Part shown: one piece after another, positions 46,901 to 54,600 of the stretch
Layout: each line of letters opens with the position of its first letter
Numbering within the stretch: the first letter of the stretch is position 1
From: Candidatus Heimdallarchaeota archaeon
GTDB taxonomy: Archaea; Asgardarchaeota; Heimdallarchaeia; JABLTI01
Assembly (NCBI GenBank): GCA_030614005.1
Contig: JAUWKS010000010.1
Coordinates: forward strand, 1 to 64,000
Direction of reading: 5' to 3'
DNA: 64,000 bases
Notes under the pieces: model-generated
The model's input: the letters and a program-made list of their open reading frames with translations, nothing else
What the model was told of the DNA's origin: nothing
Database searches by the model: none
Made by a program: the position numbers and the translations under genes

Positions 46901-47216
46901 CTGTTATTTCATTAAATTCCATACTTGAAAAATCAGCATTATTATCTACTTGGATTCGATAGCGAATTGAGTCAGATACATAATTCCAGTCTAATACTGG
47001 TGTGTCATCAATTATGGTTGCTCCATTAGAAGGACTATGCAGTGTTGGTGCGTCAATTAGGGGAGAAAAGCCAGGATTGTCACCAATTGGTTCTCCAAGG
47101 GCATCAACTTGAATATTTGATGCTTGTTCAGCGTTCACAGATAAAGTGCTAGGTAATGTCATACATAAAATAAATATTATTACCATTAGTTTTGTAAAAG
47201 GTATACTCTTCCTCAA
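43959..47216 (-). CDS. Surface protein with five Fn3 and five Ig-like repeats
   Basis: 1085 residues. Signal peptide (LMVIIFILCMTLPSTLS), then five fibronectin-III-like units of 92-97 residues, each with the TPYLDW and YYWRVRAQD blocks and ending DTT-PP. Five units of about 105 residues follow, with consensus GPTIxxIxxxP, TITISCDV, SVTLYYRINGGSWT and IEYYI-x-ATDDSPN-x-ATDDNGGxYYSFT. The C-terminal helix (TTLLALLPIVAVLALAL) ends in IRKKR. It is likely a long rigid adhesin or S-layer-associated stalk. TTG 47216 follows GGAGTGG. A second, orphaned copy of the last unit's end plus anchor lies at 54160-54360. Confidence 0.85.
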   Translation of the reverse strand: MRKSIPFTKLMVIIFILCMTLPSTLSVNAEQASNIQVDALGEPIGDNPGFSPLIDAPTLHSPSNGATIIDDTPVLDWNYVSDSIRYRIQVDNNADFSSMEFNEITDVGTGYTTYIECDHLNDDTYYWRVRSYNEWGFWSVWSSEWHFTLDSTGPNPPTLYSPSYGSTIYDSTPYLDWGPSSTAVLYKLQVADNSGFTGANTITTSNTYCYWSSALSNRNWYWRVCAQDSLGNWGSYSSYKYFRVDTTPPSLNSPYNGYLTQSSTLTLSWNAKSTASAYNVQVDDNPSFSSPYSYSLAGTSRTFTLSSDTWYWRVRAQDYRGSWGSFSSYRYFTIDNIAPGIPTLFAPTDGTMTNDQTPYLDWSTVATATQYHVQVDNNADFSSLNVNYYTSSSSYTCTTLGENTYYWRVQARDAAGNWGSWSTTWHFEIDTTPPATLTLLTPSNNSIDSDPTPYLEWSSETGAVLYQLQVDNDTDFLSTAIAIYTTDTYYTAITSLDDDVYYWRVRAKDGAENWGDWSDVWNFQVDTTAPEITDVVFDPSPTDLEEVFVYCNVTDSNGLDIVTLHYRVNSGEWTNITMIWAIDNQYEVSLGTFTYDDLVEFFISANDSCINPNIATEDNGGAYYSFTVVSSDVTGPTISAISQTPEPANDTETITISCDVYDANGIQSVTLYYRINGGSWTDVSMTFTSGSTYEATIGSFAYDDEIEYYIVAVDDSPNHNEATDDNSGIYYSFTIEASDIDGPTIENILHQPATPTELETITINCDVTDPSGVQSVTLYYRIDGGDWMSVSMTNIVDSTYNATIGLFAYEDFIEYYITAVDNYETHNIATDNNGGSYYSFTIGASDVSGPTINDIVHTPTNPTDAETVIISCAVTDLSGVQSVTLYYRVNSGSWTDASMTLTTGSTYEVSIGSFAYAADIEYYINATDSYITHNNATDDNSGNYYTFTIASSDVTAPTISDIEYNPNAPSDTDLVNITCTVSDLNGISSVVLHYRTNGGTWTTTTMLLISGDQYKTTIGTFAAADLIEFYITATDDSPNTNTATDDNGGAYYSFTVLAHSTSNTTLLALLPIVAVLALALIRKKR
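44037..45584 (-). repeat. Five Ig-like tandem repeats
   Basis: Five consecutive units of about 105 codons with the ATDDNGGxYYSF block, in the C-terminal half of the adhesin. DNA similarity is visible between units (GTAGTAATTTCC- and TATAATATGC-type segments on the plus strand). Confidence 0.65.
45612..47075 (-). repeat. Five Fn3 tandem repeats
   Basis: Five consecutive units of 92-97 codons, each with DTPVLDW- or TPYLDW-type opening, LQVDNNADF and YYWRVRAQD blocks. Confidence 0.65.
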
Positions 47217-47349
47217 TATACAACCACTCCATTAAACTAAATTTAAGTAGAGCATCTTTGCATTTAAACATATGCAACTTTTACTGTAACAAAAATTGTA
47301 AAGATATTTATGAGAACAGTTGATTTCCTATATTGTCTAAAATAGGTTG

Positions 47350-48324
47350 TTAAATTCTTTGTAAATCTACTTCAAATTGAGCTAGAGCAGTTGGTAAAAC
47401 TTGTTCCTTGGTAATTTCTGCAAAAGCTGTACCAATAATACCTGTCAGTAATTCCCTATCGTTTTCAGCAGTATTCATATAAAAGAATCTGCCATTGGGT
47501 ATTAACTTTGCATAGTTATAGAAAGTCATTCCAGTATGATATTTATCTTTAGGACCATGAAAAATAAAAACCTCATTTTCAATTTTCGGTAAATCAGGAA
47601 CGAGATTCAGTTTTCTATTATTAAGACAAGCTTTCCGCCATTTAAAGGGAACAGCTCCTCGTACAAAATCCATGTTTCTCTCTTTCTGAGATTCGTTTTT
47701 CATTTTAGACATGATTAATTTTGCGAATACGAAACGGAACGCACCAATTACAATTGGTGGCATTATTGGTAACACCCAATTAATCCAGAATTTTTCGTAG
47801 GTCCATATACAAACAGGATCTAACACAACTGTTGTTGGAGGATTAAAATATTGTTTAATTAGTCCTTCTATTGTTGCTCCGCCACAGTAGCTAGACCCAA
47901 CCATCACATAATCTCTCTTATCTAAACCCAGATATTTTATCGCAACACCAATATCTTGAGCAGTTTTATTAATTGAAAAATCAGCTTTTCGATGTTTTCT
48001 TATATTACTAGATGCCTTTTCTCTTGTCTCGAGATGATAATATTCAGCAAAACCATGATGTGGTTTATGAAATTTCCTCCAAGTCCAGGGAGTAGTAGCA
48101 AATCCTGGAACAAAAAGAATTGGTCTTTTGGTTTTCGTTTTTTCAAGTTTGTGATGAAAAACCTTTATTTCTCCATCTTCTACTGGTACATAAATAATTT
48201 CACATTCTCCTTCATCATAAAAATTAGGAACATCTCTTCTCCCTGCATCTAATAATTTCTTAATTTCAGCTTCTTGCTTTTGTGTTAAAACAAATTCATT
48301 CTCGTTCTCAGACATTCTTAACAT
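47350..48324 (-). CDS. Alpha/beta hydrolase, paralog of the one at 6555
   Basis: 324 residues. RPILFVPGFATTPWTWRKF is the first strand and oxyanion segment, LETREKASSN the family-specific block, and VMVGSSYCGGATIEG the nucleophile elbow with GSSYCG. FIFHGPKDKYH is the region of the acid. ATG 48324 and ATG 48315 (MSENENEF) are both possible; a TATA box near 48340 favours a leaderless start at 48315. Not linked to an operon. Confidence 0.75.
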   Translation of the reverse strand: MLRMSENENEFVLTQKQEAEIKKLLDAGRRDVPNFYDEGECEIIYVPVEDGEIKVFHHKLEKTKTKRPILFVPGFATTPWTWRKFHKPHHGFAEYYHLETREKASSNIRKHRKADFSINKTAQDIGVAIKYLGLDKRDYVMVGSSYCGGATIEGLIKQYFNPPTTVVLDPVCIWTYEKFWINWVLPIMPPIVIGAFRFVFAKLIMSKMKNESQKERNMDFVRGAVPFKWRKACLNNRKLNLVPDLPKIENEVFIFHGPKDKYHTGMTFYNYAKLIPNGRFFYMNTAENDRELLTGIIGTAFAEITKEQVLPTALAQFEVDLQRI

Positions 48325-48383
48325 AGTATATTAGTGTTATAAAAAAGTAACTTTTATCTTATCTTTTAAATGAAATGAAAAAA

Positions 48384-48769
48384 TCAACAACTAGATGTAA
48401 CACTTCCTTCTGTAGATATTGTTTCAGCTTGAGTCCAAGTACCATTTAAAAAACGCTGTGAAAATAATATATCTTCATCTCCACATTTCCAAGATAATTA
48501 GTTGAATCTTGCCAAACAAAATGAACATTATCTAAATGGTCAATAGCAACTCTTGGTCTTAAAGATCTTAAATTACTCTCATTAGATAATACTTGAGCCG
48601 TTGCCCATGGATATTGCTCTTCAACACCCTCATTTTGAAATAGAGAAGTAGTATTTTGTTTATAGGACTCAGAGGAGTTACTAAGTAAAGAAGAAATCAC
48701 TAGCAAGAAAGTAAAAAGTAGTAAACTTATTTTTCTTATTCTATTTTGGCAGTGCATATAGTAACCCAC
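48384..48769 (-). pseudogene. Frameshifted N-terminal fragment of a BNR/sialidase-type surface protein
   Basis: Starts with a signal peptide (ISLLLFTFLLVISSLLSNS) and the repeat motif PRVAIDHLDNVHFVWQDSTN. That frame ends in KIYYFHSVF at 48446. One frame over, the expected continuation is intact: GDEDILFSQRFLNGTWTQ, then AETISTEGSVTSSC and a TGA at 48384-48386. The frame change falls near GGAAATGTGGAGATG. Complete proteins of this type carry many more repeats. A frameshifted and truncated relic. Confidence 0.7.
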
Positions 48770-48918
48770 TTATTTTTTAAAATTAATATTTCAGTTTATT
48801 ATTTGAATGTAAGATTAACTCTAAATGTAATATTAAGAGAAAGATTTTTATCGAACTGTTTTTTCTAACATATCGTTCAAGCTCTAAATAACTTACTCGA
48901 AAAGTTGGATGAATAAAA

Positions 48919-49473
48919 ATGACTAAAAAAACGCTCAAAGTTAGTACTTTAATTATTGCTATTTCAATAGGGGTAATTGTTATTACAGGAACTAGCATTG
49001 GTATATGGTTAGGTATTAGAAATTCGATTAAAGATACAGAACATCCAGACCAAGATTGGTCCTTTAAAATAAGTGGGAACATTGTTGGTGATGATTTCAA
49101 TATTACTATCAAAGAGTTACTCAATATGCCTCAACATGAAGAAGAATATACAATTAAAGCATCACCGCCATATTTTGTAGGCATTTTTAAAGGAGTGGAA
49201 ATTTCACACTTGTTCAACAATATAATTGAAATTGATCCAACTGCAACAGAGGTTACTTTTATTGCTTGGGACGGTTACTCACTGTTATTCTCAATTTCTG
49301 TTATTAGTAGTAATGATTCAAATATTCTAGCACATTCTCTAGATGGTGAATATTATGAAAGCTATCCTAATGACGGGCATGGATATTTACGTTTAATCAT
49401 ACCTTCAAGTGGTCCAGATGATTTCAATGGTCAATATTGCATCAAAAGTGTAGTTGAAATATTATTTTCATAA
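48919..49473 (+). CDS. Secreted protein with molybdopterin-oxidoreductase (sulfite-oxidase-like) fold
   Basis: 184 residues with an N-terminal helix (LIIAISIGVIVITGTSIGIW) and one domain of the PF00174 type: WSFKISGNIVGDDFNITIKE, LLNMPQHEEEYTIKA, YFVGIFKGVEISHLFNN, TFIAWDGYSLLFS and GYLRLIIPSSGPD, ending VKSVVEI-like. The Cys that binds molybdenum in sulfite oxidase is absent, so this is probably a fold relative with a non-redox role. The next gene carries two such domains. Confidence 0.7.
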   Translation: MTKKTLKVSTLIIAISIGVIVITGTSIGIWLGIRNSIKDTEHPDQDWSFKISGNIVGDDFNITIKELLNMPQHEEEYTIKASPPYFVGIFKGVEISHLFNNIIEIDPTATEVTFIAWDGYSLLFSISVISSNDSNILAHSLDGEYYESYPNDGHGYLRLIIPSSGPDDFNGQYCIKSVVEILFS

Positions 49474-49474
49474 T

Positions 49475-49510
49475 AGAGATTAGATTCACTTTCATAATCT
49501 CTTTTTTTTC
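49475..49510 (+). terminator. Hairpin terminator
   Basis: AGAGATTA (49475-49482) pairs with TAATCTCT (49495-49502), followed by TTTTTTTTC. Confidence 0.7.
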
Positions 49511-49617
49511 TTCTATTTTCTTAACCAGAATATTCTTCTTCTTCTTAAACTATATGTTGACCGACATGTTTATATGAACATATCGATAATATATTCACAA
49601 AATATTTTGAGGTTTTG

Positions 49618-50754
49618 ATGATGAAGAAGAATAAAATTACTACAGTGTTAGCTTTATTGTCTTTAATGGTATTATCAACATTCTTTGTTGGGAATGTTAA
49701 TACAGATGCAATACCAGTGAATACAAATGATGATTTCACCTATGACTCTGAAGCAATTATTTTAGACTATGAAGTTCCAGAATTACCTGATGAAGAAGTT
49801 CCAGAATGGGAAATTAATATCACAGGTATTGGAATTACTGAACTTATTACGCTAAATCTCAGTTATTTAATTGATCAGATCAACACTAGCAATCTCAATG
49901 CATATGAAGAAACAGTAGATTACAAAGGCAGTAATCAAACTATAATCGGTTTTGATATTTTACAAGTTGTTCAAGATTACGCAGATGTTTGGTATGCTGG
50001 TGAATTCGAATTTATTGCTGAAGATGGATATTCCAAATCCTTAAACGCTACAGATATTCTCTATAGTTATTATCCTCCAGCACTAGAAAATGCTGATATT
50101 AAAATTCTTTTAGCATTTGCTGTCAATGGATCCTATTTACCGAATAGTGATTGGGCTCATAAAGGTGCTTTGAGGTTAGTTTGTCCGAGTAATCAAAAAA
50201 ATGAATATCCAACTAGTTATTGGGTTGGAAATGTAACTGATATTTCAATTACTGATAAATGGAAATGCAATGTTTTCGTTAATGGTGAATTGGAAACTTC
50301 AATACCAGTTGGTTTTCCAAGTGAATTTCCAGACTATGAGTATCTTTCATATGATTTAACCTATCATTCTGAAAACATTAAATTCGAAGGACCAAGTATT
50401 CTAAGCATTTTCGAACACATTGGCGTAGACTTTGAAAATATTACTTTATTCCAAGCAGAAGCACCAGATTTCCTTTCTACAATCGATAAAACAGAATTAA
50501 CTGGAGAGAAACCAGCTATACTTGCATTAGCAGCAAATGATGAGTACTTTGGTTTTACTAAAGGTCCTATTCGATTAGTTGGTGGTAATCTTAACAGCTG
50601 GAGTTGGTTGAAGAATTGTTTTGCTATTCATATAACGGTAAGCACTGAATCAACTACACCAACAAGCTCAACACCAGGATTTAGTTCTTGTCTAGTAATT
50701 TTGTCTCTATTAGCAATACCAATTACATACAACATTTCAAAGAAACGTAAATAG
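49618..50754 (+). CDS. Secreted protein with two molybdopterin-oxidoreductase-type domains
   Basis: About 378 residues. GAGGT precedes ATG 49618 (ATG 49621 also possible). Signal helix (TTVLALLSLMVLSTFFVGNV), first domain with WEINITGIGITEL, IIGFDILQVVQDYAD, FEFIAEDGYSKSLNATDIL and GALRLVCPSNQ, second with IKFEGPSILSIFEHIGVDF and KGPIRLVGGNLNSWSWLKN. C-terminal Ser/Thr linker, helix and ISKKRK anchor. Same fold and likely partner of the previous gene. Neither domain shows the Mo-ligating Cys at its usual place. Role unknown. Confidence 0.7.
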   Translation: MMKKNKITTVLALLSLMVLSTFFVGNVNTDAIPVNTNDDFTYDSEAIILDYEVPELPDEEVPEWEINITGIGITELITLNLSYLIDQINTSNLNAYEETVDYKGSNQTIIGFDILQVVQDYADVWYAGEFEFIAEDGYSKSLNATDILYSYYPPALENADIKILLAFAVNGSYLPNSDWAHKGALRLVCPSNQKNEYPTSYWVGNVTDISITDKWKCNVFVNGELETSIPVGFPSEFPDYEYLSYDLTYHSENIKFEGPSILSIFEHIGVDFENITLFQAEAPDFLSTIDKTELTGEKPAILALAANDEYFGFTKGPIRLVGGNLNSWSWLKNCFAIHITVSTESTTPTSSTPGFSSCLVILSLLAIPITYNISKKRK

Positions 50755-50764
50755 AATATCGAGA

Positions 50765-50787
50765 GGATAAAATATTACATTTTATCC
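50765..50787. terminator. Bidirectional hairpin between convergent genes
   Basis: GGATAAAAT (50765-50773) pairs perfectly with ATTTTATCC (50779-50787) around five bases; T-rich sequence follows on the plus strand. Confidence 0.6.
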
Positions 50788-50814
50788 ATCTTTACTCTTT
50801 TTTAAAATTTTATT

Positions 50815-51984
50815 TCATTTTCTAGCGAAGATAAGTGGAATTAGCATATCTTCCCATTGGCTCCCACCATGAGTTCCTAAACGATAATCCTCTGCGGATT
50901 CACTTAGGTGCATGCCATGATCAGCAGAGATGATAATTAGAGTTTCATTATCAACGTAATCCATTATTTCAGCAAGATAATCAAAAACTTGTTCGATTTT
51001 TGATAACCACTCAAATGAATAAGGTCCATATGAATGTCCAACATCATCTATCCCATGAAAATGAGTAAATAGTAAATCAGCTCTACTGCTATTTAGTGAT
51101 TGAATAGTTTTTTGAAAGATTTCATCATCATTGGAACCACTTTGATTTATATCTGGTAACCATGATTCATAATCAGCATCGATAGCAAGAAATCCTGCAG
51201 ACCCTTCTATTATTTCAGTAGTTAGATTATTCGCTCCTGCAACTTCAAAAATTGTATCAACATCCAAAATGTGGTTTTGACGAGTTGTAATACCTGTTGA
51301 AGCAGGCCAAAAACCAGAGAGCATCGATGCAGTAGCAACATTAGTTATAGATGGATAGGCTGTTAAAGCAGGTTGAGCAAATAGAATATTTAAATTCAGT
51401 TCGATTATTCCTAGGGATGTTAAATTCTCCCAGAAACGCCATCCAAAACCATCTAGATGAATAAGCAATGTTTTGCTAAATCCAGAACTGTTAGAAAAAC
51501 TAATTGGATTTCCTTCAGTTGACCAATTAGTAAACCCTAATAACTGATACATTGTAGGTGCTATATCTACAATTGAATATTCAAAATCGATAGCAATACC
51601 TTGAACTGAATCAATTTCACAACTTTCAAAAGTGAGAAGAAATCCACTTTCGCCTAATTTAAGACTAACATCCACTAAATCATTTTTATAAAATATTTCA
51701 GAACCATCAATCGTCGATATGATAGTTATATGATCAAAATCGGTGATTTCATATATTTCAAGAAAGGATAATAAAGAAATTTCTAGACTTCTGTCAGTTA
51801 AATTAGTAAAATCAGTTACATTTACTAAAGCTAGATTTTCGTTTTCACTAATAACATACAATCTACTATCTAATGGGATATCAATTCTTGTTAATGTTGG
51901 AAGAAGTATTCCCAATGTTATACTTGTCATAATAACTAATACAACTATCAATGAGAACAATGCTTTTCTTTGATCTTTTATCAT
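50815..51984 (-). CDS. Alkaline-phosphatase-superfamily phosphodiesterase/pyrophosphatase, membrane-anchored
   Basis: About 389 residues from ATG 51984, chosen over the upstream TTG because the anchoring helix (ALFSLIVVLVIMTSITLG) then lies at the N-terminus. Metal and nucleophile sites: LLIHLDGFGWRF (Asp), AYPSITNVATASMLSG (Thr/Ser), THFHGIDDVGHSYGP (Asp, His), IISADHGMH (Asp-His) and GTHGGSQ (His). This is the nucleotide-pyrophosphatase/phosphodiesterase branch. Substrate unclear; extracellular. Confidence 0.85.
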   Translation of the reverse strand: MIKDQRKALFSLIVVLVIMTSITLGILLPTLTRIDIPLDSRLYVISENENLALVNVTDFTNLTDRSLEISLLSFLEIYEITDFDHITIISTIDGSEIFYKNDLVDVSLKLGESGFLLTFESCEIDSVQGIAIDFEYSIVDIAPTMYQLLGFTNWSTEGNPISFSNSSGFSKTLLIHLDGFGWRFWENLTSLGIIELNLNILFAQPALTAYPSITNVATASMLSGFWPASTGITTRQNHILDVDTIFEVAGANNLTTEIIEGSAGFLAIDADYESWLPDINQSGSNDDEIFQKTIQSLNSSRADLLFTHFHGIDDVGHSYGPYSFEWLSKIEQVFDYLAEIMDYVDNETLIIISADHGMHLSESAEDYRLGTHGGSQWEDMLIPLIFARK

Positions 51985-52220
51985 ACAGAAAAATAAATCG
52001 ACTTGTATTAATAAACATAACGCTAATCTATGAAAGAATTTTTCCAATTGATAAAGTTGAAAATGAATTATGTAAACACTTTGAGATTATTGAAAAAGAG
52101 CTCCTTGAAGAAGATAAACGTATACGTTTCATTTGTAGGAAAAAACCTCACATATCCCTATCCATACGAAAATATTAGAAATAGTAAAAGCACTACTAGA
52201 ATTGAAGGTTGATATTAAAA

Positions 52221-53588
52221 ATGGCAGATAAAAAAACAAAAAAAGAAATTATTAAGAAAGCACTCCATCTTATTGATAATTGGTTTGATTTTCAAACATA
52301 TATCAAAGAATTACCTAGTGTTGCTGTAGGAATTTTTGTTGAGGATGAAATCATTTTCAAAAAAGAATATGGTTATGCAGATTTAGAGAATAAATCGAAA
52401 CTAACAGATCAACATTTATTCAGAATTGCTTCACATTCAAAATTATTCACAGCAACTGCGATAATGAAATTATATCATGAAGAAAAATTATCCATTGATG
52501 ATAAAATATCAAAACACCTCCCCTGGTTTTCTTCGGAGAAAGACGAGAACCTCCAACACATTCGAATCCGACATCTGCTAACACACTCAAGTGGTATGTC
52601 TCGAGATGGTAAAACCGCACATTGGACTACCTATGAATTTCCAGAATTGGAGCAGATTAAAAATCAAGTGACAGAAGGAATAAGCTTTTTTGAAGCAAAT
52701 GAGATACTAAAGTATTCAAATTTTGGTTACACACTTTTAGGACAGATAATTGAAACTGTTTCCGGAGAAACGTATTTTGATTATATTCAAAAAGAAATAC
52801 TTGATCCTTTGGAAATGAATAATACTGTTACAGATGTAAACGAATCAAATATTACTAGGCATGCAACTGGTTATAGAATTAAATATCCGAAAAAAGAACG
52901 AGGAACATTCGAGCATGTTCCAGCAAAGATTATGCATGCAGCAACAGGGTTGAGTAGCACTACTGAAGATCTAATTAAATTCTATCAAGCCCATTTTCTT
53001 GGAAATGAAATTCTCTTTCCAGATTATATTAAACGTGAAATGCAAAGAATACAATTTAAAGCAAAATTGGCAGATTGGGGTTTAGGGTTCAGCATTACAA
53101 CTTTACCGGATGGAGTAATTTATGGACATGGTGGAGGGTATCCTGGATTTATCACAAAATCAGGTTTTATCCAAGACAAGAAGATCATTGTTGTTGTATT
53201 AACAAGCGCTGTGGATGGGCCAGCAACAAATCTATTTTTAGGATTAAATAAATTGATGTTTTACCTATCGAAAAAAGAAGAGAAATTTTCCTCAGAAAAG
53301 GAAGAACTTGACTTGAAAGATATAATCGGATTCTATGAATCAGATTGGGGAATATCATTATTTAGTCAAATAGGTTCCAAACTGGTTTTAATTGTACCCG
53401 GATTTGATAATCCTGCAGATGTAATACAAACCTATGAACATATCGAAGGTTATCGATTCAAAGCACCAAAAGATAAATCATTTTCCTCTCCAGGACAAGA
53501 AATCGAATTTATCGATGGACCTGATGGTGAAAAAAATTTCATTGATAGCCATGGTGGAGAAAATAGAAGGTTTAAATTCAGTTATTAA
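52221..53588 (+). CDS. Serine beta-lactamase-like hydrolase
   Basis: 455 residues from ATG 52221, preceded by GAAGGTTGAT. Class-C-like beta-lactamase fold: catalytic S-x-x-K in IASHSKLFTA, Y-x-N in KYSNFGYTLLG and the HGGGYPGF third motif, spaced as in the family. A C-terminal domain of about 110 residues follows. These proteins are mostly esterases or D-Ala-amidases, not antibiotic resistance factors. No signal peptide is seen. Confidence 0.85.
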   Translation: MADKKTKKEIIKKALHLIDNWFDFQTYIKELPSVAVGIFVEDEIIFKKEYGYADLENKSKLTDQHLFRIASHSKLFTATAIMKLYHEEKLSIDDKISKHLPWFSSEKDENLQHIRIRHLLTHSSGMSRDGKTAHWTTYEFPELEQIKNQVTEGISFFEANEILKYSNFGYTLLGQIIETVSGETYFDYIQKEILDPLEMNNTVTDVNESNITRHATGYRIKYPKKERGTFEHVPAKIMHAATGLSSTTEDLIKFYQAHFLGNEILFPDYIKREMQRIQFKAKLADWGLGFSITTLPDGVIYGHGGGYPGFITKSGFIQDKKIIVVVLTSAVDGPATNLFLGLNKLMFYLSKKEEKFSSEKEELDLKDIIGFYESDWGISLFSQIGSKLVLIVPGFDNPADVIQTYEHIEGYRFKAPKDKSFSSPGQEIEFIDGPDGEKNFIDSHGGENRRFKFSY

Positions 53589-53720
53589 GAATTGAAAATG
53601 ACTGAATTCATCTATTTTTTTCTTCATATGTTCAACATTGGCATCAATATAATCCTTTATATTAATAATTACTAGAATAATTGATGAAAAGCTTCTTTTT
53701 AAAATATGATGTGTCCTAAA

Positions 53721-54161
53721 ATGTCTAATAACAAGTACTGTCCTGATTGTGGCAAATTACAAAAAGAAGGAGATGTTTTTTGTATGGATTGTGGTACAAA
53801 AATCGATTCTTCAATAAATTCTACAAATAATGAATCAATTGATTCACAACAACCAGATAATTCTATTGAATACGGAAAAACTGCTCAAACGCAAACAACA
53901 TATATTGAACAATCAGGCTCAACTGAAAAGGAAAAGAATAACTTTGTTGGTATTGCATCAATTATTATTAGTGTTTTAGGAATAGGATTCATCATTCTTA
54001 ATAACACCATTCTTGAATGGGTTGCTTTAGGTTTAGGAATCCTTGGAGTCATTATAGGAATATTAGCCTATTTTCAACCACATAAAAAAGCATTAGGATT
54101 TGTTGGTATACTTTTAGGACTAGTTGCAATAGCTGTTTGGATAACAACAAATTTCGGTTGA
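53721..54161 (+). CDS. Zinc-ribbon membrane protein
   Basis: About 146 residues from ATG 53721 (ATG 53706 also in frame). YCPDCGKLQKEGDVFCMDCG is a four-Cys zinc ribbon, followed by a low-complexity Ser/Asn/Gln linker and two or three C-terminal helices (IASIIISVLGIGFIILNN; ALGLGILGVIIGILAYF; GFVGILLGLVAIAVWI). A common archaeal architecture, function unknown. Its stop codon overlaps the first base pair of an orphan surface-protein fragment. Confidence 0.75.
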   Translation: MSNNKYCPDCGKLQKEGDVFCMDCGTKIDSSINSTNNESIDSQQPDNSIEYGKTAQTQTTYIEQSGSTEKEKNNFVGIASIIISVLGIGFIILNNTILEWVALGLGILGVIIGILAYFQPHKKALGFVGILLGLVAIAVWITTNFG

Positions 54162-54360
54162 ATACTATGTTTTTGCTACCGATGATTCACCAAACCAGAA
54201 TGTTGCTACAGACGACAACGGAGGGGCCTATTATAGCTTTACAGCTTTTACCCCTGCACCAACGATAACAACAACACCAACCAGTCAAACATCAATAATA
54301 TTACTAATACCATTTATTGGAGCATTATTGGCAACAATAATTGTAAGAAAGAAACAGTAA
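54160..54360 (+). pseudogene. Orphan C-terminal end of an Ig-repeat surface protein
   Basis: In frame from 54160: EYYVFATDDSPNQNVATDDN, GGAYYSFTAFTPAPT, then a Thr/Pro linker, an anchor helix (IILLIPFIGALLATII) and VRKKQ with TAA at 54360. This is the last part of the Ig-like unit and anchor of proteins like 43959-47216 (IEYYIVAVDDSPNHNEATDD). It lacks start, signal peptide and all earlier repeats, and begins exactly at the stop codon of the zinc-ribbon gene, so it is a deletion or recombination scar. Confidence 0.75.
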
Positions 54361-54371
54361 TTTCTTTCTTA
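54344..54371 (+). terminator. Terminator formed by tail codons, stop in loop
   Basis: TAAGAAAGAAA (54344-54354) and TTTCTTTCTTA (54361-54371) pair over 11 bases; the loop CAGTAA holds the stop (54358-54360). Confidence 0.7.
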
Positions 54372-54580
54372 TTCTATTTTTCTTTATTCAATATTTCATC
54401 TCTAAAATTTTCAACTAGTTTCTCTATTCCTTTTATTAATGGTGCAATAGCTGTATCAAATCAAAATCTAATGGAGTTTCTTATATTAAAAATCTAATAA
54501 CTTTAGAATTTGCTTCTTTTTAAATAAGTTTGAGAAAAGGGAATTTTTGATAATTTATGAATAAAAAAAAGAGAGAGAAA

Positions 54581-54600
54581 AGGAAAAATTACTTTTTCCT
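54581..54600 (-). terminator. Terminator with stop in loop, LVIVD protein gene
   Basis: AGGAAAAA (54581-54588) and TTTTTCCT (54593-54600) pair around TTAC, which contains the stop (54589-54591). The minus-strand side reads TTTTTCCTTTTCTC. Confidence 0.65.

Noticed and set aside
43948..47216. Repeats as a CRISPR array
   Set aside because: The units are 92-107 codons, in frame and translated as Fn3/Ig domains.
52030..52212. 60-codon plus-strand frame before the beta-lactamase-like gene
   Set aside because: Basic low-complexity translation, no ribosome site, overlaps the upstream region of a real minus-strand gene; probably chance.
54546..54565. Start context TTTGATAATTTATGAATAAA as a gene start
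   Set aside because: The frame opens directly into the terminator and the antisense of the LVIVD gene.
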